From the NCBI RefSeq assembly GCF_003253705.1, contig NZ_QKYU01000010.1, positions 1-64,000 on the forward strand: 64,000 bases of DNA. The letters run 5' to 3'. A program made the translations under genes and the position numbers. Every line of letters starts with the position of its first letter. Position 1 is the stretch's first letter. The DNA comes from Humitalea rosea (GTDB lineage: Bacteria > Pseudomonadota > Alphaproteobacteria > Acetobacterales > Acetobacteraceae). Below, in pieces: positions 51,067 to 58,655 of the stretch. The notes beneath the pieces were generated by a model, which was given only the letters and a program-made list of their open reading frames with translations, had not been told where the DNA came from and searched no databases.

Positions 51067-52236
51067 TCAGCCAGGAAGGTCCAGCACGTTCTTGGCGATG
51101 ATGTTCCGCTGGATCTCGTTGCTGCCGCCATAGATCGTCGAAGGCCGCGCGGCGATGAAGATGCCCGAGGGATGCAGATCCCGGTTGCCTTCCATCGGCT
51201 CCAGCAGCCCCGCATTCTCCGCCGCCACATCGAGCAGCGCGTCGGTGATCTTCTGGTACAGCTCCGACTGGATGACCTTCAGCATCGAGACGCTGGGCGG
51301 CAGGCCCTCGCCACGCCGCAGCCGCTCGACATAGGTCTCGTAGAGCGCCTTCAGATCCTCCAGATCCATCCGCAGCCGCGTGAAGCGGTCCTGGAACTGC
51401 GGTTCCTCGGACACGCCCATCCGCTCGGCGAGCTGCGCCAGGCGCTGTAGCGCATGCGCGGACTGCTTCGGGGAGCCGAGGTGGATGCGCTCGAACCCCA
51501 GCAGCGCCTTGGCCATGGTCCAGCCCTTGTTCGGCTCGCCGACCAGGTTGGACGCAGGCACCCGCACATTGTCGAAGAAGACTTCGCAGAACTCATCATG
51601 CAGATCGAGGTTCACGATCGGGCGCACGGTGATCCCGGGGCTGTCCATCGGCACCAGCAGGAAGGAAATGCCCTCCTGCTTCTTCACGGCCTTGTCGGTG
51701 CGGACAAGCAGGAAGATCCAGTTGGCGTCCGAGCCGAGCGTGGTCCAGGTCTTCTGGCCGTTCACGACATAGGTGTCGCCCTCCAGCACCGCCTCGGTGC
51801 GCAGGGAGGCGAGATCCGAGCCGGCATTGGGTTCGGAATAGCCCTGGCACCACACATGCTCGCCCGCGATGATCGCTGGCAGGAACGTCGCCTTCTGCTC
51901 CGGCGTGCCGTATTTCAGCAGCAGCGGGCCGATCATCACGATGCCCATGTCGTTGGTCCGGGCGGCGCCGTAGCGCTCCATCTCCTCGATCATGATGATC
52001 TGCTTCAGCGGCGAGAGCGCCATGCCGCCATGCTCGCGCGGCCAGCCGGGCGCGAGCCAGCCCTGGCGGCTGAGGGTCATGTACCAGGGCTTGTTCTCCG
52101 ACCAATGCAGACGCTTGGGCGGATTGCGGATCTCGGCCGGATAGTTCGCCTCGATGAAGCGGCGCACGACCAGACGGAAATCATGGTCGGAGAGGAGGTT
52201 CATATCCTCCGGGGCGGCATCGGTGACTGCGTTCAT
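51067..52236 (-). CDS. acyl-CoA dehydrogenase
   Basis: A 389-residue flavoprotein that introduces the alpha-beta double bond in acyl-CoA. Family elements are WCQGYSEPNAGSDLASLRTEAV (about 125-145, in part), QKTWTTLGSDANW (about 160) and the C-terminal STIYGGSNEIQRNIIAKNVL with the FAD-binding arginine. The opening DFRLVVRRFIEANYP is of the IBD-like/large-ring group. It is the last gene of the operon, 4 bases after the enoyl-CoA hydratase stop. Confidence 0.9.
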   Translation of the reverse strand: MNAVTDAAPEDMNLLSDHDFRLVVRRFIEANYPAEIRNPPKRLHWSENKPWYMTLSRQGWLAPGWPREHGGMALSPLKQIIMIEEMERYGAARTNDMGIVMIGPLLLKYGTPEQKATFLPAIIAGEHVWCQGYSEPNAGSDLASLRTEAVLEGDTYVVNGQKTWTTLGSDANWIFLLVRTDKAVKKQEGISFLLVPMDSPGITVRPIVNLDLHDEFCEVFFDNVRVPASNLVGEPNKGWTMAKALLGFERIHLGSPKQSAHALQRLAQLAERMGVSEEPQFQDRFTRLRMDLEDLKALYETYVERLRRGEGLPPSVSMLKVIQSELYQKITDALLDVAAENAGLLEPMEGNRDLHPSGIFIAARPSTIYGGSNEIQRNIIAKNVLDLPG

Positions 52237-52240
52237 CGCA

Positions 52241-53050
52241 TTATCCTCCGGTGAACTGGGGCGGACGCTTCGCCAGGAAGGCGTCGCGCCCTTCGGCGTG
52301 GTCGTCCGACAGGAACAGCATGGATTGGTAGTGGCGCTCGGTCTCCAGCGCGCGGTCCAGCCCTTCGGCCAATATGGCCTTGGTCAAGGCCAGCGGAAGC
52401 GGCGCCTGCTCGGCGAGGAAGCGCGCCTTCTCCAGCGCCGCCGACAGCGCCTGTCCCGGGGGCACCATCTGGTCCACGAGGCCGATGCGCTCGGCCTCCG
52501 GTGCCGCGATCTGCGCGCCGTAGAACAGGATCTGCTTGGCCTTCGACACGCCGACGCGGCCCGGCAAGGTGAAGGGCAGCCCGAGGTCGCCCATCAGCCC
52601 GATCTTGCCGAAGCCCGCGGCGAATTTCGCATCCTCGGCCGCGACGATGGTGTCGCAGGCGCAGGCGATCGACAGGCCGGCGCCGACGCACCAGCCCTCG
52701 ACCGCGGCGACGACCGGGGTCTTGCCCGCGACCATCATGCGGATCACGCGATGCACCCGGCGCAGCCGATCCCGCCCGGCGGCGGCGCCGGCGACATTCA
52801 TGCTGGAGATGTCGCCGCCCGCGCTGAACACGCCCTCGCTGCCGGTCAGCACGATGGCGCGCACCCCGGCATCGCCCTCGACCCGGTCGAGGATCGCGGC
52901 CAGCTCCTCACGCAGCGCCAGCGCCAGCGCGTTGCGCCGCGCCGGGTAGTCCATGGTCAGGGTCAGGACGGCGCCGGTGCGCTCCTCGATGATCCGCATG
53001 CGCCCCGGACCCGTCATCGCCGGATCACTCATCGCCGGATCACTCATCAC
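52241..53050 (-). CDS. enoyl-CoA hydratase/isomerase
   Basis: A 269-residue crotonase-fold protein. The oxyanion-hole elements SAGGDISSM (about residue 75) and EGWCVGAGLSIACACD (about 117) are present; the region that usually carries the second catalytic Glu reads KIGLMGDLGLPFTL, so isomerase or hydratase activity is plausible but not certain. The N-terminus carries a repeat MSDPAMSDPA from a 15-bp tandem duplication with several possible ATG starts (53050, 53047, 53032). The start overlaps the stop of the next acyl-CoA dehydrogenase. Confidence 0.85.
   Translation of the reverse strand: MMSDPAMSDPAMTGPGRMRIIEERTGAVLTLTMDYPARRNALALALREELAAILDRVEGDAGVRAIVLTGSEGVFSAGGDISSMNVAGAAAGRDRLRRVHRVIRMMVAGKTPVVAAVEGWCVGAGLSIACACDTIVAAEDAKFAAGFGKIGLMGDLGLPFTLPGRVGVSKAKQILFYGAQIAAPEAERIGLVDQMVPPGQALSAALEKARFLAEQAPLPLALTKAILAEGLDRALETERHYQSMLFLSDDHAEGRDAFLAKRPPQFTGG
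53018..53048 (-). repeat. 15-bp tandem duplication at the enoyl-CoA hydratase start
   Basis: The unit encoding MSDPA occurs twice (CGGATCACTCATCGC on the plus strand, copies at about 53018-53032 and 53033-53047). Each copy brings an in-frame ATG, so the start could shift without loss of the fold. Confidence 0.7.
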
Positions 53051-54140
53051 CGCTCTCCGGGGCCAGGGTCATGAAGGCGCGGCGATGCAAAGCGGCACCG
53101 CCGAACAGGCTGGCCAGCACCATCGCGCGGCGCAGATAAAGGCCGATGTCGTGCTCGTCGGTATAGCCGATGCCGCCATGCAGCTGGATCGCCTGGCGGG
53201 TGACCAGCATCGCGGAGTCCGAGGCGCGGGCCTTGGCGCGGGCAATGGCCGCACCGCGATTGGGTGCTGCGGCATCCAGGCTCGCGGCCGCGGCCTCGAC
53301 GCTGGCACGGGTCAGGGCGACCTCCATGGCCAGATCCGCGGCACGGTGCTGCAGGCTCTGGAAGGCGCCGATCGGCCGGCCGAACTGGGTGCGGGTCTTG
53401 AGGTAGTCGAGCGTGATCGCGAAGGCGCGGTCCATCACGCCGAGCAGGGTCGCCGCCGTGCCGAGGGCGGCCTCACCCAGCGCCTGCTCCAGCACCGCCG
53501 CGCACTGATCGAGGATCTTCACCCCGCCCGCGGGGCGCAGCGTGCCGAAGCTGCCGCCATCCTGCGTCGCCTCCAAGGTCAGATCGGCGCCGGCCGCGGG
53601 CTGGATGTAGAGCGCGAGCCCCGCCGCTTCCCGCACCGGCACGAGGAAATGCGTGGCTCCGCCCGCCATCGGCAGGAACAGCCGCGCGGCCCCCGGCGTG
53701 CCCGGCGCCTCCAGCGTATTGGCGCGTTCCTGCCAGGCGGTCAGCACCATCGCCTCGCCCGTCAGCATCGCGGCCAGAGCCTCGCCGGCCTCGCCGCTGC
53801 CGATCAAGGTGGTCGGGTGGGTGGCGGCAGCGGAGAGCAGCATGGCCGAGAGCATGCAAGGCACCAGCGGCTCCGGCGCGAGCCCGGCGCCCAGCGCCTC
53901 GGCCAAGGCGCAGAACTCGCCCATGCCGAGCCCCGAGCCACCAAGCTCCTCCGGCACCCGCAGCCCGGTCCAGCCGAGCGCGCCCATCTCCGCCCAGACC
54001 GCGGGGTCGAAGCCGGGGGTCTTGAAGCGCAGCGCGCGCACGCGCTTGAGATCGCCCCCCGGAGGGGCGATCGCCGCCGCGCTGTCACGGATCATGCGGA
54101 TGCTTTCCGCGCGATCATCCTCGGCCAATTGCTGGCTCAT
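53040..54140 (-). CDS. acyl-CoA dehydrogenase
   Basis: A 366-residue acyl-CoA dehydrogenase of the short, divergent group often paired with a second ACAD. Recognisable parts are LGWTGLRVPEELGGSGLGMGEF (about residues 53-74, in part), TRTQFGRPIGAFQSLQHRAADLA and the end IQLHGGIGYTDEHDIGLYLRRA. In such pairs the two subunits may form a heteromer on a bulky substrate (steroid or cyclic acid side chains), which is inference here. It overlaps the hydratase gene by about 10 bases. Confidence 0.88.
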   Translation of the reverse strand: MSQQLAEDDRAESIRMIRDSAAAIAPPGGDLKRVRALRFKTPGFDPAVWAEMGALGWTGLRVPEELGGSGLGMGEFCALAEALGAGLAPEPLVPCMLSAMLLSAAATHPTTLIGSGEAGEALAAMLTGEAMVLTAWQERANTLEAPGTPGAARLFLPMAGGATHFLVPVREAAGLALYIQPAAGADLTLEATQDGGSFGTLRPAGGVKILDQCAAVLEQALGEAALGTAATLLGVMDRAFAITLDYLKTRTQFGRPIGAFQSLQHRAADLAMEVALTRASVEAAAASLDAAAPNRGAAIARAKARASDSAMLVTRQAIQLHGGIGYTDEHDIGLYLRRAMVLASLFGGAALHRRAFMTLAPESGDE

Positions 54141-54161
54141 GCCTGTCGTTTCCTCTTGTCG

Positions 54162-54875
54162 TCAGTCGGGGAGGTGAAGCTTCGCCCCGGTGCGGGCCTG
54201 CAACGCGTCGAAGCTCACGCCCGGCGCCATCTCGCGCAGGAGAAACCCCTGGGGCGCGATGTCGATCACCGCGAGGTTGGTATAGATCCGCGTCACCGCC
54301 TTCAGCGCGGTCAGCGGGTAGGAGCAGGTCTCGACCAGCTTGGGCTGCCCGTCCTTGGTCGTGTGTTCCAGCACGACCCAAAGCCGCTTGGCCCCCGCGG
54401 CCAGATCCATCGCCCCGCCCACGGCCGGGGCCGTGTCGTTGTTGCTGGTCGCCCAGTTGGCGAGGTCGCCATTCTGCGCGACCTCGTAGCCGCCGAGCAC
54501 GCAGAGATCGATGTGCCCGCCGCGGATCATCGCGAAACTGTCGGCGTGGTGCACGTAGCTGCCGCCGGGCTTGAGCGTGATATAGGCCTTGGAGGCATTG
54601 ATCAGCCAGGGCTGGATATCCTCCCGCGCCGGGGCCGGGCCGACGCCGAGCACGCCGTTCTCGGATTGGAAGATCACCTCGCGGTCCGCGACATGGTCGG
54701 CGACCATGGTCGGGATGCCGATGCCGAGGTTGACGCACCAGCCCTCGGGGATGTCGGCGGCCACGCGGGCGGCCATCTGCGCGCGGGTCAGCGGGGGGCG
54801 GGCCAGCGGGATCATGGTGGGCGGGATCATGGTGGGCGGGATCATGGTGGGCGGGATCATGGTGGGCGCGTTCAT
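54162..54875 (-). CDS. 3-oxoacid CoA-transferase subunit B
   Basis: A 237-residue beta subunit of a family I CoA-transferase. The catalytic glutamate is Glu72 in FQSENGVLG, and VNLGIGIPTMVADHV and GGYEVAQNGDLANW are typical. The first 25 residues are four copies of PTMIP made by a 15-bp tandem repeat, a segment with no counterpart in the family. AGGGGAAG before ATG 54875 supports the long start, but ATGs within each repeat could also be used. It follows subunit A with one base between. Confidence 0.9.
   Translation of the reverse strand: MNAPTMIPPTMIPPTMIPPTMIPLARPPLTRAQMAARVAADIPEGWCVNLGIGIPTMVADHVADREVIFQSENGVLGVGPAPAREDIQPWLINASKAYITLKPGGSYVHHADSFAMIRGGHIDLCVLGGYEVAQNGDLANWATSNNDTAPAVGGAMDLAAGAKRLWVVLEHTTKDGQPKLVETCSYPLTALKAVTRIYTNLAVIDIAPQGFLLREMAPGVSFDALQARTGAKLHLPD
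54808..54867 (-). repeat. four exact 15-bp repeats encoding the CoA-transferase B N-terminus
   Basis: The unit GGGATCATGGTGGGC (plus strand) occurs four times without a mismatch, giving PTMIP four times in the protein. Each unit supplies one in-frame ATG. Perfect identity implies recent slippage and likely variation between strains. Confidence 0.93.
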
Positions 54876-54876
54876 G

Positions 54877-55566
54877 TCACTTCCCCTCGATCGAAGGATC
54901 GCCATAGGGCAGGTGCAGAACCCTATCCACATAGACGCCCGGCGTCACGACATGCTCCGGGTCGATGTCGCCCAGGTCGCGGATATGCTGGGCCTGCACG
55001 ATGGTGAGGTCCGCGGCGGCGGCGACCACCGGGTTGAAGTTCCGCCCGGCCTGGCGATAGGTGAGATTGCCCCAGCGATCGGCCTCCCAGGCCTCGACCA
55101 GCGCCACGGCGCCGCGCAGCGCGCGTTCCAGCACATAGATGCGGCCGTCGATCTCGCGCTCCTCCTTGCCCTTCGCCAGCAGGGTGCCAGCGGCGGTGGG
55201 GGTGTAGAAGGCGGGGATGCCGGCGCCGGCGGCCCGCATGCGCTCGGCCATCGTGCCCTGCGGGCAGATCTCAAGCTCCAGCTTGCCGGCCTTGTACAGC
55301 TCCTCGAACACCACCGAGCCGGCGCTGCGCGGGTAGGAGCAGATGATCTTCCGCACCCGCCCCAGGGCCATCAGCTTGGCCAGGCCCTCGCGCCCGGCGC
55401 CCGCATTGTTGGAGACGATGGTGAGGTCCGTCGCCCCATGCTCGATGAGCCCGTCGATCAGCGCATTCGGCGTGCCGACATGGCCAAAGCCGCCGAGCAG
55501 CACGATGCCGCCATCCGGCACGCCGGCCATGGCATCGGCCATGGTTTGAACGATCTTGTTGATCAC
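54877..55566 (-). CDS. 3-oxoacid CoA-transferase subunit A
   Basis: A 229-residue alpha subunit: GGFGHVGTPNALIDGL (about residues 25-40, the oxyanion/CoA loop), TIVSNNAGAGREGLAKL and CPQGTMAERMRAAGAGIPAFYTP are all standard for the ScoA/PcaI/AtoD group. With subunit B it moves CoA between acyl-CoA and a 3-oxo or other acid. It is preceded by the MaoC gene (18 bases) and coupled to subunit B. The physiological acid is not known. Confidence 0.92.
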   Translation of the reverse strand: MINKIVQTMADAMAGVPDGGIVLLGGFGHVGTPNALIDGLIEHGATDLTIVSNNAGAGREGLAKLMALGRVRKIICSYPRSAGSVVFEELYKAGKLELEICPQGTMAERMRAAGAGIPAFYTPTAAGTLLAKGKEEREIDGRIYVLERALRGAVALVEAWEADRWGNLTYRQAGRNFNPVVAAAADLTIVQAQHIRDLGDIDPEHVVTPGVYVDRVLHLPYGDPSIEGK

Positions 55567-55584
55567 GCGCGCATCATCCTTCTC

Positions 55585-56445
55585 TCAACCCGCGAAGCGG
55601 AAACGGCCGTTGCTGACGACCACCTTATCGCGCTCGACTACGCGGGCGCGGAACGCCGCCCCGCCATCCTGGTGCCAGATTTCAGTGCGGATCGTCTCCC
55701 CCGGATAGACCGGGGAGGAGAAGCGCAGGTCCATCTCGCCGAAGCGCGCCGGATCGCCCTCGCACAATGCCAGGACCAGCGCGTGGCAGACCACGCCGAA
55801 GGTGCAGAGCCCATGCAGGATCGGCCGCTCGAACCCCGCCCGGGCGGCGAGGCCTGGGTCCATGTGCAGCGGGTTGTAGTCGCCGTTCAGCCGGTAGATC
55901 AGCGCCTGCTCCGGCCGTGTCGCGAGGTCGAGCGACAGCTCCGGCGCGGCGTCCGGCTCGGGATGCGCGACCTTGACCGGGCCGGTGTCGCCGCCGAAGC
56001 CGCCGTCGCCGCGCATGAAGGTGGTGCTGGTCAGGGTCGCGAGCTTCTCGTCGGTCGCGCCATCCAGCACCACGCGCTCGGAGTAGAGCAGCGCCCCCTT
56101 CCCGGGGCCCCGATCCACGAGGCCGGTGACGCGGGTGCGCCCCAGGATCTCGCCGGTCACCGGCAGCGGCTTGTGGATGGTCAGCCCCTGCTCGCCATGC
56201 ACGAGCTTCACCGCATCGACGCCTGTGGCGGGGTCGCCGAGCCAGAAGCCCGGATAGCCCAGCACGACGGCCATCGCGGGCAGCGCGATCAGTTGGCGCT
56301 CATCCAGGAAGCGCAGCGCCGCGGTGTCCATCGGGTCCTGCCCGATGCCGACCGAGAGGGCGTAGAGGATGGTGTCCTTGGCCGTCCGCACCTCGCGGAT
56401 CTCCGGCACCGGCCAGTTCAGCAGCGTCGTCGCATCAATGGCCAT
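55585..56445 (-). CDS. MaoC family enoyl-CoA hydratase (hydratase 2 type)
   Basis: A 286-residue double hot-dog protein like the hydratase part of peroxisomal multifunctional enzyme 2. The hydratase 2 motif YRLNGDYNPLHMDP with its catalytic Asp and His lies near residues 185-200, followed by ERPILHGLCTFG. It would hydrate trans-2-enoyl-CoA to the R-3-hydroxy form, a possible feed for the PHA synthase of this genome (inference). GGGGAGGG 5 bases before ATG 56445 sets the start; it overlaps the synthetase stop. Confidence 0.9.
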   Translation of the reverse strand: MAIDATTLLNWPVPEIREVRTAKDTILYALSVGIGQDPMDTAALRFLDERQLIALPAMAVVLGYPGFWLGDPATGVDAVKLVHGEQGLTIHKPLPVTGEILGRTRVTGLVDRGPGKGALLYSERVVLDGATDEKLATLTSTTFMRGDGGFGGDTGPVKVAHPEPDAAPELSLDLATRPEQALIYRLNGDYNPLHMDPGLAARAGFERPILHGLCTFGVVCHALVLALCEGDPARFGEMDLRFSSPVYPGETIRTEIWHQDGGAAFRARVVERDKVVVSNGRFRFAG

Positions 56446-58588
56446 GCGGCCCTCCCCCGATTTCAATCACCGCATCCGCGGCCCAGGCGCCCTGCCCGGC
56501 GGGCAGGACCAGCATCGGATTCACATCCACCCCCAGCAGCGTCGGCCCCGCCCCGGCGGCGAAGCGCGACAGTACGGAGAGTGCTGCCGCCAGCGCCGGC
56601 ACATCCGCCACCGGCCGCCCACGCGCGCCATCCAGCAGCGGGAAGCCGCGCAGCGAGCGGATCATGGTCTCCGCCTCCTCCACGCCGAAGGGGCAGCGGC
56701 GGAAGGCGGTATCCTTGAAGATTTCGATGAAGATGCCGCCCAGGGCGACCATCGCCACCGGCCCGAACACCGGATCGCGCAGGATGCCCATGGCGATCTC
56801 GACGCCGCCGGAAATCTGGCGGGCGACGAGCACGCCCTCGATCCGCGCCTTGGGCGCGGCCGCCGTGGCACGCTCCATGATCCGCGCGAAGCCGGCCCGC
56901 ACCGCCTCCTCGTCGGCGACGCCAAGCAGCACGCCGCCGATCTCCGATTTATGCAGGATGTCGGGCGACAGGATCTTCATGACCACCGGGAAGCCGATGC
57001 GGGTGGCGGCGGCCACGGCGGCCTCCGCATCGGCGCAGGCGAATTCCTCGACGATGGGGATGCCGGCCTCGGCCAGGATCTGCTTGGCCACCGCCTCGGT
57101 CGGCGTCACATCGGGCAGTTCGATCTCCAGCGCCGGCGGGGGTTCCGGGGCCGGGATGGCGAAGGCCTGGCCGAAGCGGCCCATCGCGGCGGCCGCGACC
57201 ACCGCCCGGGTCGGGTCCTCGAAGCAGAGGAAGCCATCGGCTTCGTATTCGCGCAGGCGTTCGACGGGGGCGACGATCGACAGGATCCAGAGCCGGTCGG
57301 GGTGGGCATCGCGCACCGCCTTCAGATGCCGCCGCAGCTCCGGCGCGACCGTCGAGGACGCCCCGACCTGGGTGAAGAAGGCGATCACCGAGGCATAGCC
57401 GCCATCCTCGACCATGCTGCGGGTGAAGTCGCCGACCAGCGTCATGTCGTTGAAGATATGCGCGGTGCAATCGACCGGGTTGCGCGGGCTGCTGAAGGGG
57501 ATTTTCGCGCGCAGCGCATCCTGCGCCGCCTGCGGCATCGGCGGCATCAGCAGGCCGAGGCTCTCCGCCGCATCCGAGATCAGCACCCCCGCGCCCCCGG
57601 AGACGGTGACGACGCCGAGCGTGTTCACCGCCGGATAGACCTTCTGGGTCGCGGCATAGGCGATGTCGAGCAGCTCCTCGGTGGTGCGGGCGCGCACGAC
57701 GCCGGCCTCGCGCAGCACCGCATCGGTCACCGCGTCATCGCCCGCGACCGAGGCGGTGTGGCTCTGTGCCGCCGCCTGGCCGAGCGCGCTGCGCCCGACC
57801 TTCATCATCACCACGGGCTTGCGATTGGCCCGCGCCAGGGCCAGCGCCTCCAGGAAGCGCGGGCCGTCCTTGATGCCCTCGGCATAGGCCATGATCACAT
57901 CGACCTCGGGCGCCGTGGCCATCCAGCCGATCACCTCGGCCAGGCCGACATCGGCCTCATTGCCCGTGGTCACCAGCAGCGGCGTGCCGATGCCGCGGTC
58001 GCGGGCGATGGCGAAGAGATGCGTGCCATAGGCGCCGGACTGGCTGGCGATGCCGATGCGCCCGCCATTGGTCCCGGCGGCATGCGGCCAGCCATTCTCG
58101 AAGCTGGAGGAGAAGATCCCGTAATGCCCGATCGCGGCATTGAACACGCCGAGGCAGTTCGGCCCGAGCATGCGGATGCCGTGGCGCCGGGCGATCGCCA
58201 GCAGCTCCTCCTGCGCGCGGGCGCCGGCGGCATCGACCTCGGCGAAGCCCGCGGTGAACATGATCGCGGCGCGGCACCCCTTGGCGCCCAGCGCCCCCAG
58301 CGCCTCGGCCGCCGCGGCGGCGGGCACGGCGATGATGGCGACATCGGGGACGACCGGCAGATCGGCGATGGAGGCATAGGCGGGCAAGCCCTGCACCGTC
58401 GCGCGGCGCGGGTTCACCGGCAGGATCGCCCCCGTGAAGCCTTGGTCCAGCATGTAGGAGATGGGACGGCCGCCGATGCGGGTCGGGTCGTCGGAGGCCC
58501 CGATCACAGCGACCGAACGCGGCCGGATCAGCGGGTCCAGTGCCGAAAACCCAGGCGCCCCAGCCCCACCCGTCGCGTCATCCGCCAT
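56435..58588 (-). CDS. acyl-CoA synthetase (NDP-forming), acetate-CoA ligase family
   Basis: A 717-residue fused ligase: N-terminal CoA-binding domain (RPRSVAVIGASDDPTRIGG, about residues 22-40), succinyl-CoA-ligase-like flavodoxin domain (MLGPNCLGVFN near 140; VTVSGGAGVLISDAAE near 330) and C-terminal ATP-grasp domain (GFPVVMKILSPDILHKSEIGGV near 535). It makes acyl-CoA with ATP or GTP hydrolysed to NDP. It is the first gene of the operon and would activate the acid that the downstream enzymes degrade. Confidence 0.9.
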   Translation of the reverse strand: MADDATGGAGAPGFSALDPLIRPRSVAVIGASDDPTRIGGRPISYMLDQGFTGAILPVNPRRATVQGLPAYASIADLPVVPDVAIIAVPAAAAAEALGALGAKGCRAAIMFTAGFAEVDAAGARAQEELLAIARRHGIRMLGPNCLGVFNAAIGHYGIFSSSFENGWPHAAGTNGGRIGIASQSGAYGTHLFAIARDRGIGTPLLVTTGNEADVGLAEVIGWMATAPEVDVIMAYAEGIKDGPRFLEALALARANRKPVVMMKVGRSALGQAAAQSHTASVAGDDAVTDAVLREAGVVRARTTEELLDIAYAATQKVYPAVNTLGVVTVSGGAGVLISDAAESLGLLMPPMPQAAQDALRAKIPFSSPRNPVDCTAHIFNDMTLVGDFTRSMVEDGGYASVIAFFTQVGASSTVAPELRRHLKAVRDAHPDRLWILSIVAPVERLREYEADGFLCFEDPTRAVVAAAAMGRFGQAFAIPAPEPPPALEIELPDVTPTEAVAKQILAEAGIPIVEEFACADAEAAVAAATRIGFPVVMKILSPDILHKSEIGGVLLGVADEEAVRAGFARIMERATAAAPKARIEGVLVARQISGGVEIAMGILRDPVFGPVAMVALGGIFIEIFKDTAFRRCPFGVEEAETMIRSLRGFPLLDGARGRPVADVPALAAALSVLSRFAAGAGPTLLGVDVNPMLVLPAGQGAWAADAVIEIGGGPHGH

Positions 58589-58655
58589 GCCAGTGCCCCA
58601 AGTCGTTTCCCTCGCACTTCTCTGCCCCGCTGGGCAGCGATGGGCAAGCCGGGGA

